The notes under the pieces are model-generated. The model was given only the letters and a program-made list of their open reading frames with translations, was not told the DNA's origin and made no database searches. Positions 24,669 through 34,171 of a stretch of 64,000 nucleotides of DNA are shown here, piece after piece. Within the stretch, counting starts at the first letter, position 1; each line of letters begins with the position of its first letter. The translations under genes were made by a program, and so were the position numbers. This DNA is from Bacteroidota bacterium (GTDB lineage: Bacteria > Bacteroidota > Bacteroidia > Flavobacteriales > Weeksellaceae): the NCBI GenBank assembly GCA_023458415.1, contig JAEWZO010000022.1, positions 1-64,000 of the forward strand, read 5' to 3'.

Positions 24669-25948
24669 AGCAGTTCGCTGAGTTGTTTTGTTAGATTTTT
24701 TCTCGAAAACTTTTCAATATTAAGATTTACTCCTTTTGTTTTTTCAAGATTTCTGTTTTGAAAAGTTTCTAAAATGAATGCTTTTACAGTTTCCTTTTGG
24801 TTGTAGCCAAAGTGACTTCCGGATTGAGTTTCGGCAAGTATTTTTGCGACATCAGATTCTTTTGGCCCAAAAGAAATGATTGTGTTTCCCGTTGCCAAAT
24901 ACTCGAAAATTTTTCCCGGAATAATTCCTTTTGATTTTTCATCAGGAAAATTGGTAATCAGCAGTAAATCAGAATTCTGCATTTCTTTATTCGATTCTGA
25001 ATGAGAAAGATAACCAAGGTTTTCAACAGAATTTTTAAGCGCAGACTGATTGATTTTGTCCAGAATTTTGTCATCTACACGTCCCACAAATTTCAATCTG
25101 AAATTTTCTCGGAAATCTTCATTTTCCTGTAGAAGTTCATTCAAAGCATCCCAAAGAATTTCCGGATTTCTCAACTGCTCCAGAACGCCAATATAACTAA
25201 GTGTGAATTTTTCTGAATTCTTTCTTGGTAATTCGTTCAATTCACCATCAAAACCGTTGGTTATGCAAACAGCGTTGGCTCCTTTTTTTCTGAAATTTTC
25301 TGCGTCAGAATAACTTGTCGCCAATGTTATATCCGCAGTTTTAAAAACACGTTCCTCAAGTTCTCGGTGTTTTTTATCCGAACTTTTTGTGAGTTTGAGA
25401 TGTTTGTAATAGGAAATTTCGGTCCACGGATCACGAAAGTCAGCAATCCATTTCAATTGGGGATATTCTTTCTTCAGCTCTAGTCCGATCAAATGCAATG
25501 AGTGCGGCGGACCCGTGGTTACAAAGGCATCAAAATGATTTTCTTTAAGATACTTTTTCAAAAATTTCGCAGTAGGATTCACCCAGAAAACACGTGCATC
25601 AGGAATGAAAAAATTACCACGAACCCAAATAGAAATTTTTGATTTCCAGCTTTGATTTTCCCCAACATCAAACTGTCCGGCTTTGAATTTTTTATTGTCT
25701 TTCCCTAAAAATTCTGCAATTTGATAAGGTTCCCAAATTTTAGTTCTGATAATATCCAAATCTTCGGAAACATCGCTCTGCAAAGTTTCATCTGTAATTG
25801 GATAACTCGGATTTTCAGGAATAAAAACAGTGGGTTTCCATCCAAATTCGGGCAAATATTTTACAAATTTCAGCCATCTCTGAACACCAGGACCACCTGC
25901 AGGAGGCCAGTAATACGTAATGACTAATATTTTTTTTTCGCCCTTCAA
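24665..25948 (-). CDS. Family 4-type glycosyltransferase
   Basis: 427 residues, TTG start placed directly after the preceding stop, with no ATG nearby. The N-terminus ITYYWPPAGGPGVQRWLKFVKYLP is the acceptor-binding opening of GT-B enzymes, and the C-terminal half has the donor-site pattern (GKIFEYLATGNTIISFG with a catalytic-type Glu). It probably adds a sugar to a surface polysaccharide or lipid at the membrane. It is the last gene of a reverse-strand run from DUF6263 through YfhO, directly joined to YfhO. Confidence 0.82.
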   Translation of the reverse strand: MKGEKKILVITYYWPPAGGPGVQRWLKFVKYLPEFGWKPTVFIPENPSYPITDETLQSDVSEDLDIIRTKIWEPYQIAEFLGKDNKKFKAGQFDVGENQSWKSKISIWVRGNFFIPDARVFWVNPTAKFLKKYLKENHFDAFVTTGPPHSLHLIGLELKKEYPQLKWIADFRDPWTEISYYKHLKLTKSSDKKHRELEERVFKTADITLATSYSDAENFRKKGANAVCITNGFDGELNELPRKNSEKFTLSYIGVLEQLRNPEILWDALNELLQENEDFRENFRLKFVGRVDDKILDKINQSALKNSVENLGYLSHSESNKEMQNSDLLLITNFPDEKSKGIIPGKIFEYLATGNTIISFGPKESDVAKILAETQSGSHFGYNQKETVKAFILETFQNRNLEKTKGVNLNIEKFSRKNLTKQLSELL

Positions 25949-28492
25949 CTAGATTTCAGAAAGATGGTTTTCGGAATTTTTTCTGTTTTTACGATACAAC
26001 CACAAAATTCCGGCAGCAGACAACATCAAGAACAGGCCAAAAGCAATTAGTGACACAGCTTTTCCTGTATAAATTATTTCCGGTTTGAATGTCATTTTCA
26101 CTGTATGATTTCCGGCAGGAACATGCACCGCACGAAGCAGATAATTAGCTTTGATGTAAGGAACTTCCTGATTATCTACATACATTTTCCAGCCTTTCGG
26201 GTAATAAATTTCCGAAAGAACGGCAAGTTGAGGTGTGGTTGAATTAGTTTTGAATTCCAGTTCGTTCGCCTGATATTTAACCAAATTGATAGTGGCTGCA
26301 GAATCGCGCTGCATCGTTTTTCCCTGGAAATAATTCTGGTCTTCCGCACCGATTACTGCGGTTTGCTTCGTATCGATTTCCCCAATTCTTTTAATTTCTT
26401 CGTTTGGAGATTTTGCAAATTCAACATCAGAGACAAACCACGCATTCCCGTTCGCGTACGGATTAGGAACTGCTTGAGGATTCTGGCTGTCACCGAAAAT
26501 CATGTATTTCGCATTCAGCATATTTAGAATTCGCGGAACTTTTACGGTATCCATTTTACTGAAATACTCGTTAATTACATCGTCGTAACGGCGAAGTTTT
26601 GCCGCATGATAACCACCGATCGAAGATTTAAAATACGAAGTGTTGGTCTCACTGAAGATGCCCAAAGTCTGGTTATAAATCCGGTAATGGCTTTTATCCT
26701 TTTCTGCGATGGTTTCCAGCGTTTTGTTGATGTTTACATTGGAAAGAAGCGACTGTAAACTTGTATTGTCGCCAACTTTCTGCATCAGCAAATCCGAATT
26801 TTCCGTCTGGAAAGGCTGATCAACAAAAGCAGCATCCACAAAATTACTTTCGTTCATGTAACGTTTGTTCACTGTCCATAAATCGAATAAACTTAACACA
26901 CCAATGATGATGAGCGCGACATTTCTGCTAAGTTTTCCTTTTAACGTGAAAAAAAGAACTGCTGCTGTAATTGCAACATAAATAAGTGCTTTTACTGCAT
27001 CAGTTTTAAACATTCCGAAACGTTCATCCGTAAGATAATCAAGAAGATACGGTGGGAGATACGTTTTTTCAATATCCGTATGGAAACCTAAAATTGACTT
27101 TCCAAAAAGGATTAAAATCAATAAAAATCCGGCAACGGTACCTGAAACGTAAAACAGAATTTTCTTTTTGTAATCCTCTTCAATTTTATCATTCTGGAAA
27201 AAGTGATAAAGCCCAATAATAGCAATCAGTGGAAACAAAAGTTCGGCTACTACAAGAATTGAACTCGGTGCACGGAATTTATTATATAGCGGAACAAAAT
27301 CTATAAACAGATCGGAAAGGAACATAAAATTACTTCCCCAAGCTAACATAATAGTAAGAACAGTCGCCCCCAAAATCCAGTATCGGTATTTTTTTGGTGC
27401 GAAGAAAAATCCTAAAACAGCAAGAAAGCACACCACTGCACCTTGATAAGCCGGTCCGGAAGTTCCCGGTTGTTCGCCCCAATAAGTCAGTGAGCCAAAT
27501 CCCTGAGAAATTCTGTCCATTTCTTCCTGACTGGAAACATTGCTCTGAACCATTTCCTGTACACGGTTCATCATTTCTTCTGAACCTTCTTCGTTGCTTG
27601 CTCCGCCCATTAATCTTGGGATGAAAAGATTCAGCGTTTCAAGTTTTCCGTAGCTCCACATCAGCAAACTTTCCTTGTCGAGACCGCTTTTTTCTGAGGA
27701 TTGTTTTTCGTTGTCGAGAATCTGTTTTCCACGAACGGTTTCAGTAACGTATTCCGCATTGGCCATAATTCTCTGGGCGTTCATTCCGATTCCGAGGATA
27801 AAAGCTAAAGCTAAAATTCCGGATGAAATTCCAAAATGCTTCCATGTAGTTTTTCCTTTTACGGCACGGATTAATTCTGAAACGAAAAGAAAACCGAGCG
27901 CGATAAAAAGATAATACGTCATCTGCGGGTGATTTGCCACCATCTGAAGTCCCATAAAAAGGGCAGTGACAATAAATCCGAGAATGTATTTTTTTCTGAT
28001 ATATACTAAAAGAATTCCGGCTAAAAGTGGTGCGAAATAGGCAACTGTGTGAATTTTACCGTTGTGTCCCGCCGAAAGTGCAATGTAAAAATAAGTGGAC
28101 AGACCGAAAAATGTAGCTCCCAAAAGTGCGTATTTCCAGTTTCTAACTGCTACAATTCCAAGTAGGAAAAATCCTGCAAAAAGCAGGAAAATATAATTGG
28201 CCGGTCGAGGAAGAAAATTCAGAAGGTTATCAACCTGTTTTATCACATCACCACGGAACTGCGCGCCCATTTGGTAAGTGGGCATTCCGCCAAACATGCT
28301 GTCTGTCCAATAAGTTTCTTCACCGTTTTGTGCGCGGTAATCCAGAAGTTCTGCAGCGCCGCCTTTGTATTGCACAATATCGTGCTGAAAAAGTTGTTTC
28401 CCGGTAAGAACAGGCGAGGCAAAAGCCAGCGCAATAATGATGAACAGGCCTAAACTTGCGACAATGTAAATCAGGTTTTTATTTTTAGCCAT
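25949..28492 (-). CDS. YfhO-family membrane protein
   Basis: 847 residues with about a dozen transmembrane helices and a C-terminal periplasmic domain. The opening (helix, then QHDIVQYKGGAAELLDYR, DSMFGGMPTYQ) matches the YfhO family, which in Bacillus acts on lipoteichoic-acid or membrane glycosylation; YfhO proteins share a GT-C-like fold. It is coupled to the glycosyltransferase downstream, so both may work on one glycolipid. Substrate unknown. Confidence 0.82.
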   Translation of the reverse strand: MAKNKNLIYIVASLGLFIIIALAFASPVLTGKQLFQHDIVQYKGGAAELLDYRAQNGEETYWTDSMFGGMPTYQMGAQFRGDVIKQVDNLLNFLPRPANYIFLLFAGFFLLGIVAVRNWKYALLGATFFGLSTYFYIALSAGHNGKIHTVAYFAPLLAGILLVYIRKKYILGFIVTALFMGLQMVANHPQMTYYLFIALGFLFVSELIRAVKGKTTWKHFGISSGILALAFILGIGMNAQRIMANAEYVTETVRGKQILDNEKQSSEKSGLDKESLLMWSYGKLETLNLFIPRLMGGASNEEGSEEMMNRVQEMVQSNVSSQEEMDRISQGFGSLTYWGEQPGTSGPAYQGAVVCFLAVLGFFFAPKKYRYWILGATVLTIMLAWGSNFMFLSDLFIDFVPLYNKFRAPSSILVVAELLFPLIAIIGLYHFFQNDKIEEDYKKKILFYVSGTVAGFLLILILFGKSILGFHTDIEKTYLPPYLLDYLTDERFGMFKTDAVKALIYVAITAAVLFFTLKGKLSRNVALIIIGVLSLFDLWTVNKRYMNESNFVDAAFVDQPFQTENSDLLMQKVGDNTSLQSLLSNVNINKTLETIAEKDKSHYRIYNQTLGIFSETNTSYFKSSIGGYHAAKLRRYDDVINEYFSKMDTVKVPRILNMLNAKYMIFGDSQNPQAVPNPYANGNAWFVSDVEFAKSPNEEIKRIGEIDTKQTAVIGAEDQNYFQGKTMQRDSAATINLVKYQANELEFKTNSTTPQLAVLSEIYYPKGWKMYVDNQEVPYIKANYLLRAVHVPAGNHTVKMTFKPEIIYTGKAVSLIAFGLFLMLSAAGILWLYRKNRKNSENHLSEI

Positions 28493-28498
28493 AGTTTG

Positions 28499-28708
28499 CT
28501 AATCTTTCTTTTCTTCTTTCACTTCTTCGTATTCCACAGTTTCCGCATCCCAGTTGAGTTTCTGACCAATATTCCGGTCTTTTTTTGCCGTGCGGTTCAG
28601 GTTTTCTTTCGTCTGTTGATAAAACGCTCCGAAGAACAGTCTTTTCAGAATATTCCACAGAAAGAAAACGATGATTGTGGCGAGGATAATCCCAAGGATA
28701 AATTTCAT
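28499..28708 (-). CDS. Small DUF4834-type membrane protein
   Basis: 69 residues: one N-terminal transmembrane helix (about 3-21), then a basic and acidic tail ending EVKEEKKD. It fits DUF4834, a short flavobacterial family of unknown function. It sits 6 bp before YfhO and 12 bp after the DUF6263 gene, inside the same reverse-strand run. Confidence 0.7.
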   Translation of the reverse strand: MKFILGIILATIIVFFLWNILKRLFFGAFYQQTKENLNRTAKKDRNIGQKLNWDAETVEYEEVKEEKKD

Positions 28709-28720
28709 TTGTACCGAGTT

Positions 28721-29791
28721 TTACGGATTTACTTTAATAGTCGAGTTGGAACTGGTCTTCATTGTCTGCGACTGTTTTCCGTCGGAAAGTGTTTCGCTCT
28801 GTGTCGTTTTTATTGTGATGTTCTGGTTTTTGATCCAGCCCGTATTTTGATCCAGAGTGATGGTTCCGTTTTGGGAAAGTTCAGAAGTAATAGTTCTTGT
28901 AATTCCTTCCTGCGTCTGCTTATCTGATTTTTTCGGAATTCCACCTGTAATCGAAATCTGAGCAACGCCGTTTCCGACATTTTTCAAGGTGTAATTTGTG
29001 GAAAGTTTAATCTTACCGTCCGGTGTTGCGTTTTCGCTTTCAGACCATTTTCCGCCGGCTTTTACACCATTTTTAGGAATAATAATAAGGTTCTTTTCAA
29101 ACTGTTCTTTCAAAGAAGCCTGATTGAAACTCTTCTTGAAATCGTTTACAAAAGCAGTTCTTTCTTTACTGTCCTTAATAACGCTGCTTAACGCAGAATT
29201 TACCTTTGTATAAACCGGTTCGAAACCTGTAATGGAAGTTACATTTCCGTTCGCATCCATTTTCATATTCAGCTTATTTCCGACCAAAGCTTTATTCACT
29301 TTCCACATCATTTTCAGCTGTTCTTCTTTCGGTTCGGCAGCTTTGGTGTCCACAACAACCGATTGTCCACCGGAAGACTGTGTAGATTTTTTACCAAGAA
29401 GATTAATGGTGATGTCGTAAATACCGTTGGTAAAATCGTTTACTGTAAAGCTCATCTCATCAATAGATTCACTTTTTGCAGATTGAGATTTTCCGTCCGG
29501 TGCCACTAAAGTTTGCGTATCGTTCTGAACTGTTTTCAATGGGTAGGATTTTCCTTTTTCCAAGTGAAATCTTTGTGTGTAAAGTCCGTTGTTTTCAGTA
29601 ATTGCCGGAGTCGATGTAGGTGTAGCAACTGCTGTTTCTGTGGTGGTCGCTGATGCTGTTGTAGAATCTGCCGGAACTTCAACGGTGATGGTTTTTCCTG
29701 TTTCCGGATCTACTTTTGTTATTGTTTTTGTGTCTTTTTTACAGGCAACAAGAGCGACGGATAATATTGCGAATGCTGTTAATTTCTTCAT
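28721..29791 (-). CDS. DUF6263-type lipoprotein
   Basis: 356 residues with a lipoprotein signal (SVALVACKK; Cys at about 17). A Thr/Ala/Pro-rich linker (about 40-65) leads to a beta-rich domain starting TQRFHLEKGKSYPLKT, as in DUF6263. It is probably tethered to a membrane facing the periplasm. It is the first gene of the run DUF6263-DUF4834-YfhO-glycosyltransferase. Function unknown. Confidence 0.7.
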   Translation of the reverse strand: MKKLTAFAILSVALVACKKDTKTITKVDPETGKTITVEVPADSTTASATTTETAVATPTSTPAITENNGLYTQRFHLEKGKSYPLKTVQNDTQTLVAPDGKSQSAKSESIDEMSFTVNDFTNGIYDITINLLGKKSTQSSGGQSVVVDTKAAEPKEEQLKMMWKVNKALVGNKLNMKMDANGNVTSITGFEPVYTKVNSALSSVIKDSKERTAFVNDFKKSFNQASLKEQFEKNLIIIPKNGVKAGGKWSESENATPDGKIKLSTNYTLKNVGNGVAQISITGGIPKKSDKQTQEGITRTITSELSQNGTITLDQNTGWIKNQNITIKTTQSETLSDGKQSQTMKTSSNSTIKVNP

Positions 29792-29879
29792 TTTCTTAAT
29801 GTTAAGTGTGTTCGTTTAGAACTTTTTAAAATTTGTTTTTTTGAATCATGCTTTCTCAGCAAAATTCAATCCAAATGGA

Positions 29880-30623
29880 TTAGATATTTTTTGAAATTTT
29901 CTGTCTCACGGCTTCATACAGAATCGCGCCGCATGCTACAGAAACATTTAAACTCTGTGTTTTTCCTTCAATTGGGAGTTTAATTTTTTCGTCCGAATGA
30001 TGCAAAACTTCTTTCGAAATTCCGGTCTCTTCGTTTCCCATTACAATGGCGCACGGTTCGGTGAAATCGACGTCGTAGATTAATTTCTGTGCTTTTTCTG
30101 TTGCTGCGAAAACCGAAATTCCCGACTGCTGCAGGAAATCTACCACATGAGCCAGGTTTTTTTCCTTGCAGATTTTAACGTTGTAAAGTGCTCCCGCTGA
30201 TGTTTTTATTGCATCCGAATTAATCGGAGCCGCACCTTTTTCCGGAATGATTACGGCATCAACTCCAACACATTCGGCGGTTCTACAGATGGCGCCAAAA
30301 TTTCTCACGTCGGTTAATCTGTCCAGAATCAGTAGAAAAGGCGTTCTTCCTTCTTCAAAAATCTGTGGTACGACATCTTCAACGGAATGGAACGGTACAT
30401 CGGAAATAAAAGCTACCACACCTTGGTGATTTTTCCGGGTAAAACGGTTCAATTTTTCAACCGGAACGTAGTTTGGGCGGATTTTATGTTTGGCAAGAAG
30501 TGTTTTGAGTTCGGCATAAATAGGACCTTGCAAAGCATTCTGAAGAAAAACTTTATCAATTGTTTTTCCCGCTTCTATGGCTTCAATTACAGGTCTTAAC
30601 CCGAAAATAAAATCGTCTTTCAT
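29880..30623 (-). CDS. rlmB: 23S rRNA 2'-O-methyltransferase RlmB (TrmH/SpoU family)
   Basis: 247 residues. The N-terminal substrate-binding domain starts FIFGLRPVIEAIEAG. The SPOUT knot has all three motifs: NFGAICRTAE, then IVMGNEETGIS, and LPIEGKTQSLNVSVACG. RlmB methylates the ribose of G2251 in 23S rRNA. Members of the family also modify tRNA, but the N-terminal domain supports RlmB. A DinB-like gene starts upstream on the same strand with 21 bp between them. Confidence 0.9.
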   Translation of the reverse strand: MKDDFIFGLRPVIEAIEAGKTIDKVFLQNALQGPIYAELKTLLAKHKIRPNYVPVEKLNRFTRKNHQGVVAFISDVPFHSVEDVVPQIFEEGRTPFLLILDRLTDVRNFGAICRTAECVGVDAVIIPEKGAAPINSDAIKTSAGALYNVKICKEKNLAHVVDFLQQSGISVFAATEKAQKLIYDVDFTEPCAIVMGNEETGISKEVLHHSDEKIKLPIEGKTQSLNVSVACGAILYEAVRQKISKNI

Positions 30624-30644
30624 TAATTGTTTTGTAATAATTTT

Positions 30645-31115
30645 TTAGAACTGTTCTCCTAAAATTGCACGCTTCTGAGCCATTGCGTAGCCGTAATGAA
30701 GACTTTCGTGCATGTTGTTGAAAATAATGGCATCCTGAATATTCTTCAGATCCAGACCGAAACTTGTTGCATAAGGTGTGTAGTCCGAAAAGAAATCAGC
30801 GTCATAATCTTTCATCAAAATTCTCGAAGTTTCCGTTAGCAAAAAAGCCAGATCATCTACTTCCGACTGGGGAACATTCAGATTGGGTAAAGTGCCTTTC
30901 TTGTAAGTTTCAATCCAGTATTTATCAATTCGGAACGGGTTTCCGCTCAGATAATAATGAAGCAGCTGCTGAGTTGCAACAGTATGTGCAATATTCCAGT
31001 AGATATTATTGTTAAAGCCATCCGGAATCAGCAAAAGTTCTTCGTGTGATGTGTTCTGCAAAATTTCGAGAAGGTTAATTCTCACCTGTCTGTGCGCCTG
31101 AAAATGATAATTCAT
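30645..31115 (-). CDS. DinB-like protein
   Basis: 156 residues forming a four-helix bundle of the DinB/YfiT type. Candidate metal ligands are His in NIAHTV (about residue 49) and the HESLHYGY region (about 136-140). DinB proteins are metal-binding thiol transferases or stress proteins of mostly unknown substrate. It lies just before rlmB on the same strand, divergent from the Bat operon. Confidence 0.8.
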   Translation of the reverse strand: MNYHFQAHRQVRINLLEILQNTSHEELLLIPDGFNNNIYWNIAHTVATQQLLHYYLSGNPFRIDKYWIETYKKGTLPNLNVPQSEVDDLAFLLTETSRILMKDYDADFFSDYTPYATSFGLDLKNIQDAIIFNNMHESLHYGYAMAQKRAILGEQF

Positions 31116-31324
31116 TTTTCAATATTTTAGGTTGTCAAAAATAACGTAATTAACTGAGAACTACAAAAGACGCACAAGAATCTCAGGAACTTCTGTACCG
31201 CTCTTTACTCAGTGGATTTTGGGTTAATTTGCTTTTAACAAAATTTAACTTTAAATTGGCATTAATTGTGTTGATTGATGTGCGTATTTATAAGAAATTT
31301 ACCGATTAATTCAAGGAAAAACCT

Positions 31325-32329
31325 ATGTCAGAACTACATCAAGCAGAAGATATTAAGCAGTTAACGGAGAAAGTAAGAGAGAAGAATTACTTTTTTTCGC
31401 TTTTAAGGCAGGAAGTTAATAAAGCCATCATCGGTCAGGAATACATGATCGACCGTTTGTTGATCGGACTTTTAGGTAACGGACACATCCTTTTGGAAGG
31501 CGTTCCGGGTCTGGCAAAAACACTCGCAATTAAAAGTTTGGCGGATGCCGTTGACGGACATTTTTCCAGAATTCAGTTTACGCCTGATTTGCTGCCTGCA
31601 GACGTAGTTGGGACACAGATTTACAACATTAAAGAGAACGATTTTTCAATAAAGCGCGGACCAATTTTCGCCAATTTTGTACTTGCGGATGAGATTAACC
31701 GTGCGCCTTCTAAAGTGCAGTCGGCTCTTCTTGAAGCCATGCAGGAAAAGCAGGTAACCATTGGCGATGAAACCATGGAATTGCCAAAACCTTTCCTCGT
31801 AATGGCAACGCAAAACCCAATTGATCAGGAAGGAACGTATCTTTTGCCGGAAGCGCAGAGCGACCGTTTTATGATGAAATGCACCATCACTTATCCTGAA
31901 TTGGAAGCGGAACGTCAGATTATGAAAATGGTTGCAACGCAACATCAGCCGGAAATTCGTCCGGTTATCGGTTTAGAAAATATTACTGAAGCCAAACAAC
32001 TGATCAACCAGATTTATCTGGATGAAAAAATTGAAAAATACATTCTCGATATGGTTTTCGCCACCCGTTTTCCTGAGAAATACGGAATGTCGGAACTGAA
32101 AAACTATATCAGTTTTGGTGCATCGCCACGTGCATCCATCAACCTTGCGATTGCTTCAAGAGCGTATGCTTTCCTTAGAAACAGAGCATTTGTAATTCCT
32201 GAAGATGTGAAAGATATTGCGAAAGATGTTCTTCGTCACCGTATCGGTTTAAGCTTCGAAGCGGAAGCGGAAGAAATTTCTTCAGATTATATTGTGGATC
32301 AGATTTTGAGCAAAATTCAGGCACCGTAA
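31325..32329 (+). CDS. MoxR-type AAA+ ATPase
   Basis: 334 residues. Walker A is EGVPGLAKT (about 60-68), Walker B is LADEINRAPSKVQSALLEAM, and the sensor region is ATQNPIDQEGTYLLPEAQSDRF, diagnostic for MoxR. These chaperone-like ATPases work with VWA-domain proteins to assemble or activate complexes. It opens the Bat operon and is followed by a DUF58 gene 48 bp later. The 209-bp gap upstream separates it from the divergent dinB-like gene. Confidence 0.92.
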   Translation: MSELHQAEDIKQLTEKVREKNYFFSLLRQEVNKAIIGQEYMIDRLLIGLLGNGHILLEGVPGLAKTLAIKSLADAVDGHFSRIQFTPDLLPADVVGTQIYNIKENDFSIKRGPIFANFVLADEINRAPSKVQSALLEAMQEKQVTIGDETMELPKPFLVMATQNPIDQEGTYLLPEAQSDRFMMKCTITYPELEAERQIMKMVATQHQPEIRPVIGLENITEAKQLINQIYLDEKIEKYILDMVFATRFPEKYGMSELKNYISFGASPRASINLAIASRAYAFLRNRAFVIPEDVKDIAKDVLRHRIGLSFEAEAEEISSDYIVDQILSKIQAP

Positions 32330-32377
32330 TACTTTCAGAACCTCCCACGAATTCTCAAGTTCACGCTGTTTTTCATT

Positions 32378-33241
32378 ATGCAGATAAAAGATATTGTCAA
32401 AAAAGTTAAGCAAATTGAAATCCGTACCAGAAAAAAGACGGAGCAGACTTTGATGGGACAATATCACAGTGCTTTCAAAGGACAGGGAATGACTTTTTCA
32501 GAAGTTCGTCCGTATCAGTTCGGTGATGAAATCCGAAGAATTGACTGGAATAAAACCGCTCGTTTTCGCGAACCTTTTGTAAAGGTGATGGAAGAAGAAC
32601 GCGAATTAACCATGATGTTATTGGTTGATATATCTGCGTCGATGGATTACGGAACCAAAATTCAGCTGAAACGCGAATTCGTTGCAGAAATTGCTGCGAG
32701 TTTAGGTTTTTCCGCAGCCGGAAATAATGATAAAGTTGGGCTTATTCTCTATGCAGATAAAGTGTACAAAGTAATTCCGCCACAAAAAGGAAGAAAACAT
32801 ATTCTCGCAATAATCAGCAATATTTTAACGGCAGATTATGTTCCCGCAGAATCGAAAATGGATGAGGCGCTGCATTATATGATGGGGATCTTCAAGAAGA
32901 AATCTCTTGTTTTTCTTTTTTCTGATTTTGAGGACGATTACGATACGAAAATTTTGCGGATCGCAGCCAAGAAACATCAGTTGTTGGGAATGAGAATTTA
33001 TGATGAAAAAGACAATCAGATTCCGGATGTGGGATATTCACTTTTTCGCGATGCTGAAACCGGAAAACAGGTTTGGGTAAATACCGGAAATGCAAGATGG
33101 CGTTACGATTTTGCCGAGAATCAGAAACTCAAAGTTCGTCAGTTGCAGGAAGATTTCGAAAACTCATCAGCTGGATTTCTCAACATCAATACAGGAGAAG
33201 ATTATTCAAAAATGCTGTATCAGTATTTCAAGAAAAGATAA
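32378..33241 (+). CDS. DUF58-domain protein
   Basis: 287 residues. The DUF58 core GDEIRRIDWNKTAR is clear, followed by a VWA-like fold with a MIDAS motif DISASM (about 88-93). DUF58 proteins are standard partners of MoxR in Bat operons. There is no signal peptide or membrane helix, so it is probably cytoplasmic. The next gene begins immediately after its stop. Confidence 0.88.
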   Translation: MQIKDIVKKVKQIEIRTRKKTEQTLMGQYHSAFKGQGMTFSEVRPYQFGDEIRRIDWNKTARFREPFVKVMEEERELTMMLLVDISASMDYGTKIQLKREFVAEIAASLGFSAAGNNDKVGLILYADKVYKVIPPQKGRKHILAIISNILTADYVPAESKMDEALHYMMGIFKKKSLVFLFSDFEDDYDTKILRIAAKKHQLLGMRIYDEKDNQIPDVGYSLFRDAETGKQVWVNTGNARWRYDFAENQKLKVRQLQEDFENSSAGFLNINTGEDYSKMLYQYFKKR

Positions 33242-34171
33242 ATGACTAAATCACAATCTACATATTTTTCAGGTTGGCAAAAGTTAGTTCTTTTGTTCGT
33301 TTTTTCCTTTGGGTTTGTTGCATCGGCGCAGACTTTAGGTTCAGAACTGAACAAAAAAACACTTGCTTTAGGCGAAGTTGGAGTGTACCGTGTGAAAATC
33401 TTTGATCTTCAGGGGAAGCCGGTTGTTGCCGCACCAAAAAATGAGCTTCTTCCTTTTCATTTTGAAGAAATTAATGACAGCATAAGTCTTCAGCTGGAAA
33501 CCTACGAAAGAACGATCGAATTTGCTGTTTTTGAAGAAGGAAAATTTACAATTCCTGCTTTGGATTTCAATATTGACGGCGAAGTTTTTAAAACGGTTCC
33601 GTACGAAGTAGAAGTCGTAAATACCGCACAGAAAGGCGACGCGATCAACGATATCATGAACAATAAGCAGGTGAAGCTTTCTCTGATGGATTATTGGGAA
33701 ATGTACAAATGGTACATTCTGGCTTTTCTGATTTTATTGGCGCTTATTTTCCTGATTATCGGCCTTATCAGATATTTCAGAAAACGGAAAAATTCTCCGG
33801 TGGTGATGACGAACCAAACACTGAAAGAACTCGACCGACTGAAAAAGAAAAAATATATTGAAAGCGGCGATTTCCGTTCTTTTTATGTGGAACTTATTGA
33901 TATTTCGCGCTCGTTTATCACCAAGCAATACCGCATTCCTGCAGATGTTCTTCTTACCGATGATTTAATCGATGTAATGAAGGTGAACAATACCATTTCG
34001 CCTGAAAATGAAAAAATTGTTGAAGATATTTTCCTGCGTGGTGATTTGGTGAAATTTGCCAAGACTTTTCCGGATCAGCCAACCATGGAAAAAGATTTTC
34101 AGGACATCCGAAGTTTTGTAAAGCGGTCGTCTAAAGATCTGGAATTCGAAAAACTGAGGAAGGATGTTTAG
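33242..34171 (+). CDS. Bat-operon membrane protein (BatD-related/DUF4381-like)
   Basis: 309 residues: signal peptide (about 1-29, ending ASAQ), a periplasmic beta-rich domain, one transmembrane helix (about 160-181) and a cytoplasmic helical domain. Its layout matches the short proteins between DUF58 and BatA in flavobacterial Bat operons. It overlaps the next gene by 8 bp. Role inferred from position. Confidence 0.65.
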   Translation: MTKSQSTYFSGWQKLVLLFVFSFGFVASAQTLGSELNKKTLALGEVGVYRVKIFDLQGKPVVAAPKNELLPFHFEEINDSISLQLETYERTIEFAVFEEGKFTIPALDFNIDGEVFKTVPYEVEVVNTAQKGDAINDIMNNKQVKLSLMDYWEMYKWYILAFLILLALIFLIIGLIRYFRKRKNSPVVMTNQTLKELDRLKKKKYIESGDFRSFYVELIDISRSFITKQYRIPADVLLTDDLIDVMKVNNTISPENEKIVEDIFLRGDLVKFAKTFPDQPTMEKDFQDIRSFVKRSSKDLEFEKLRKDV

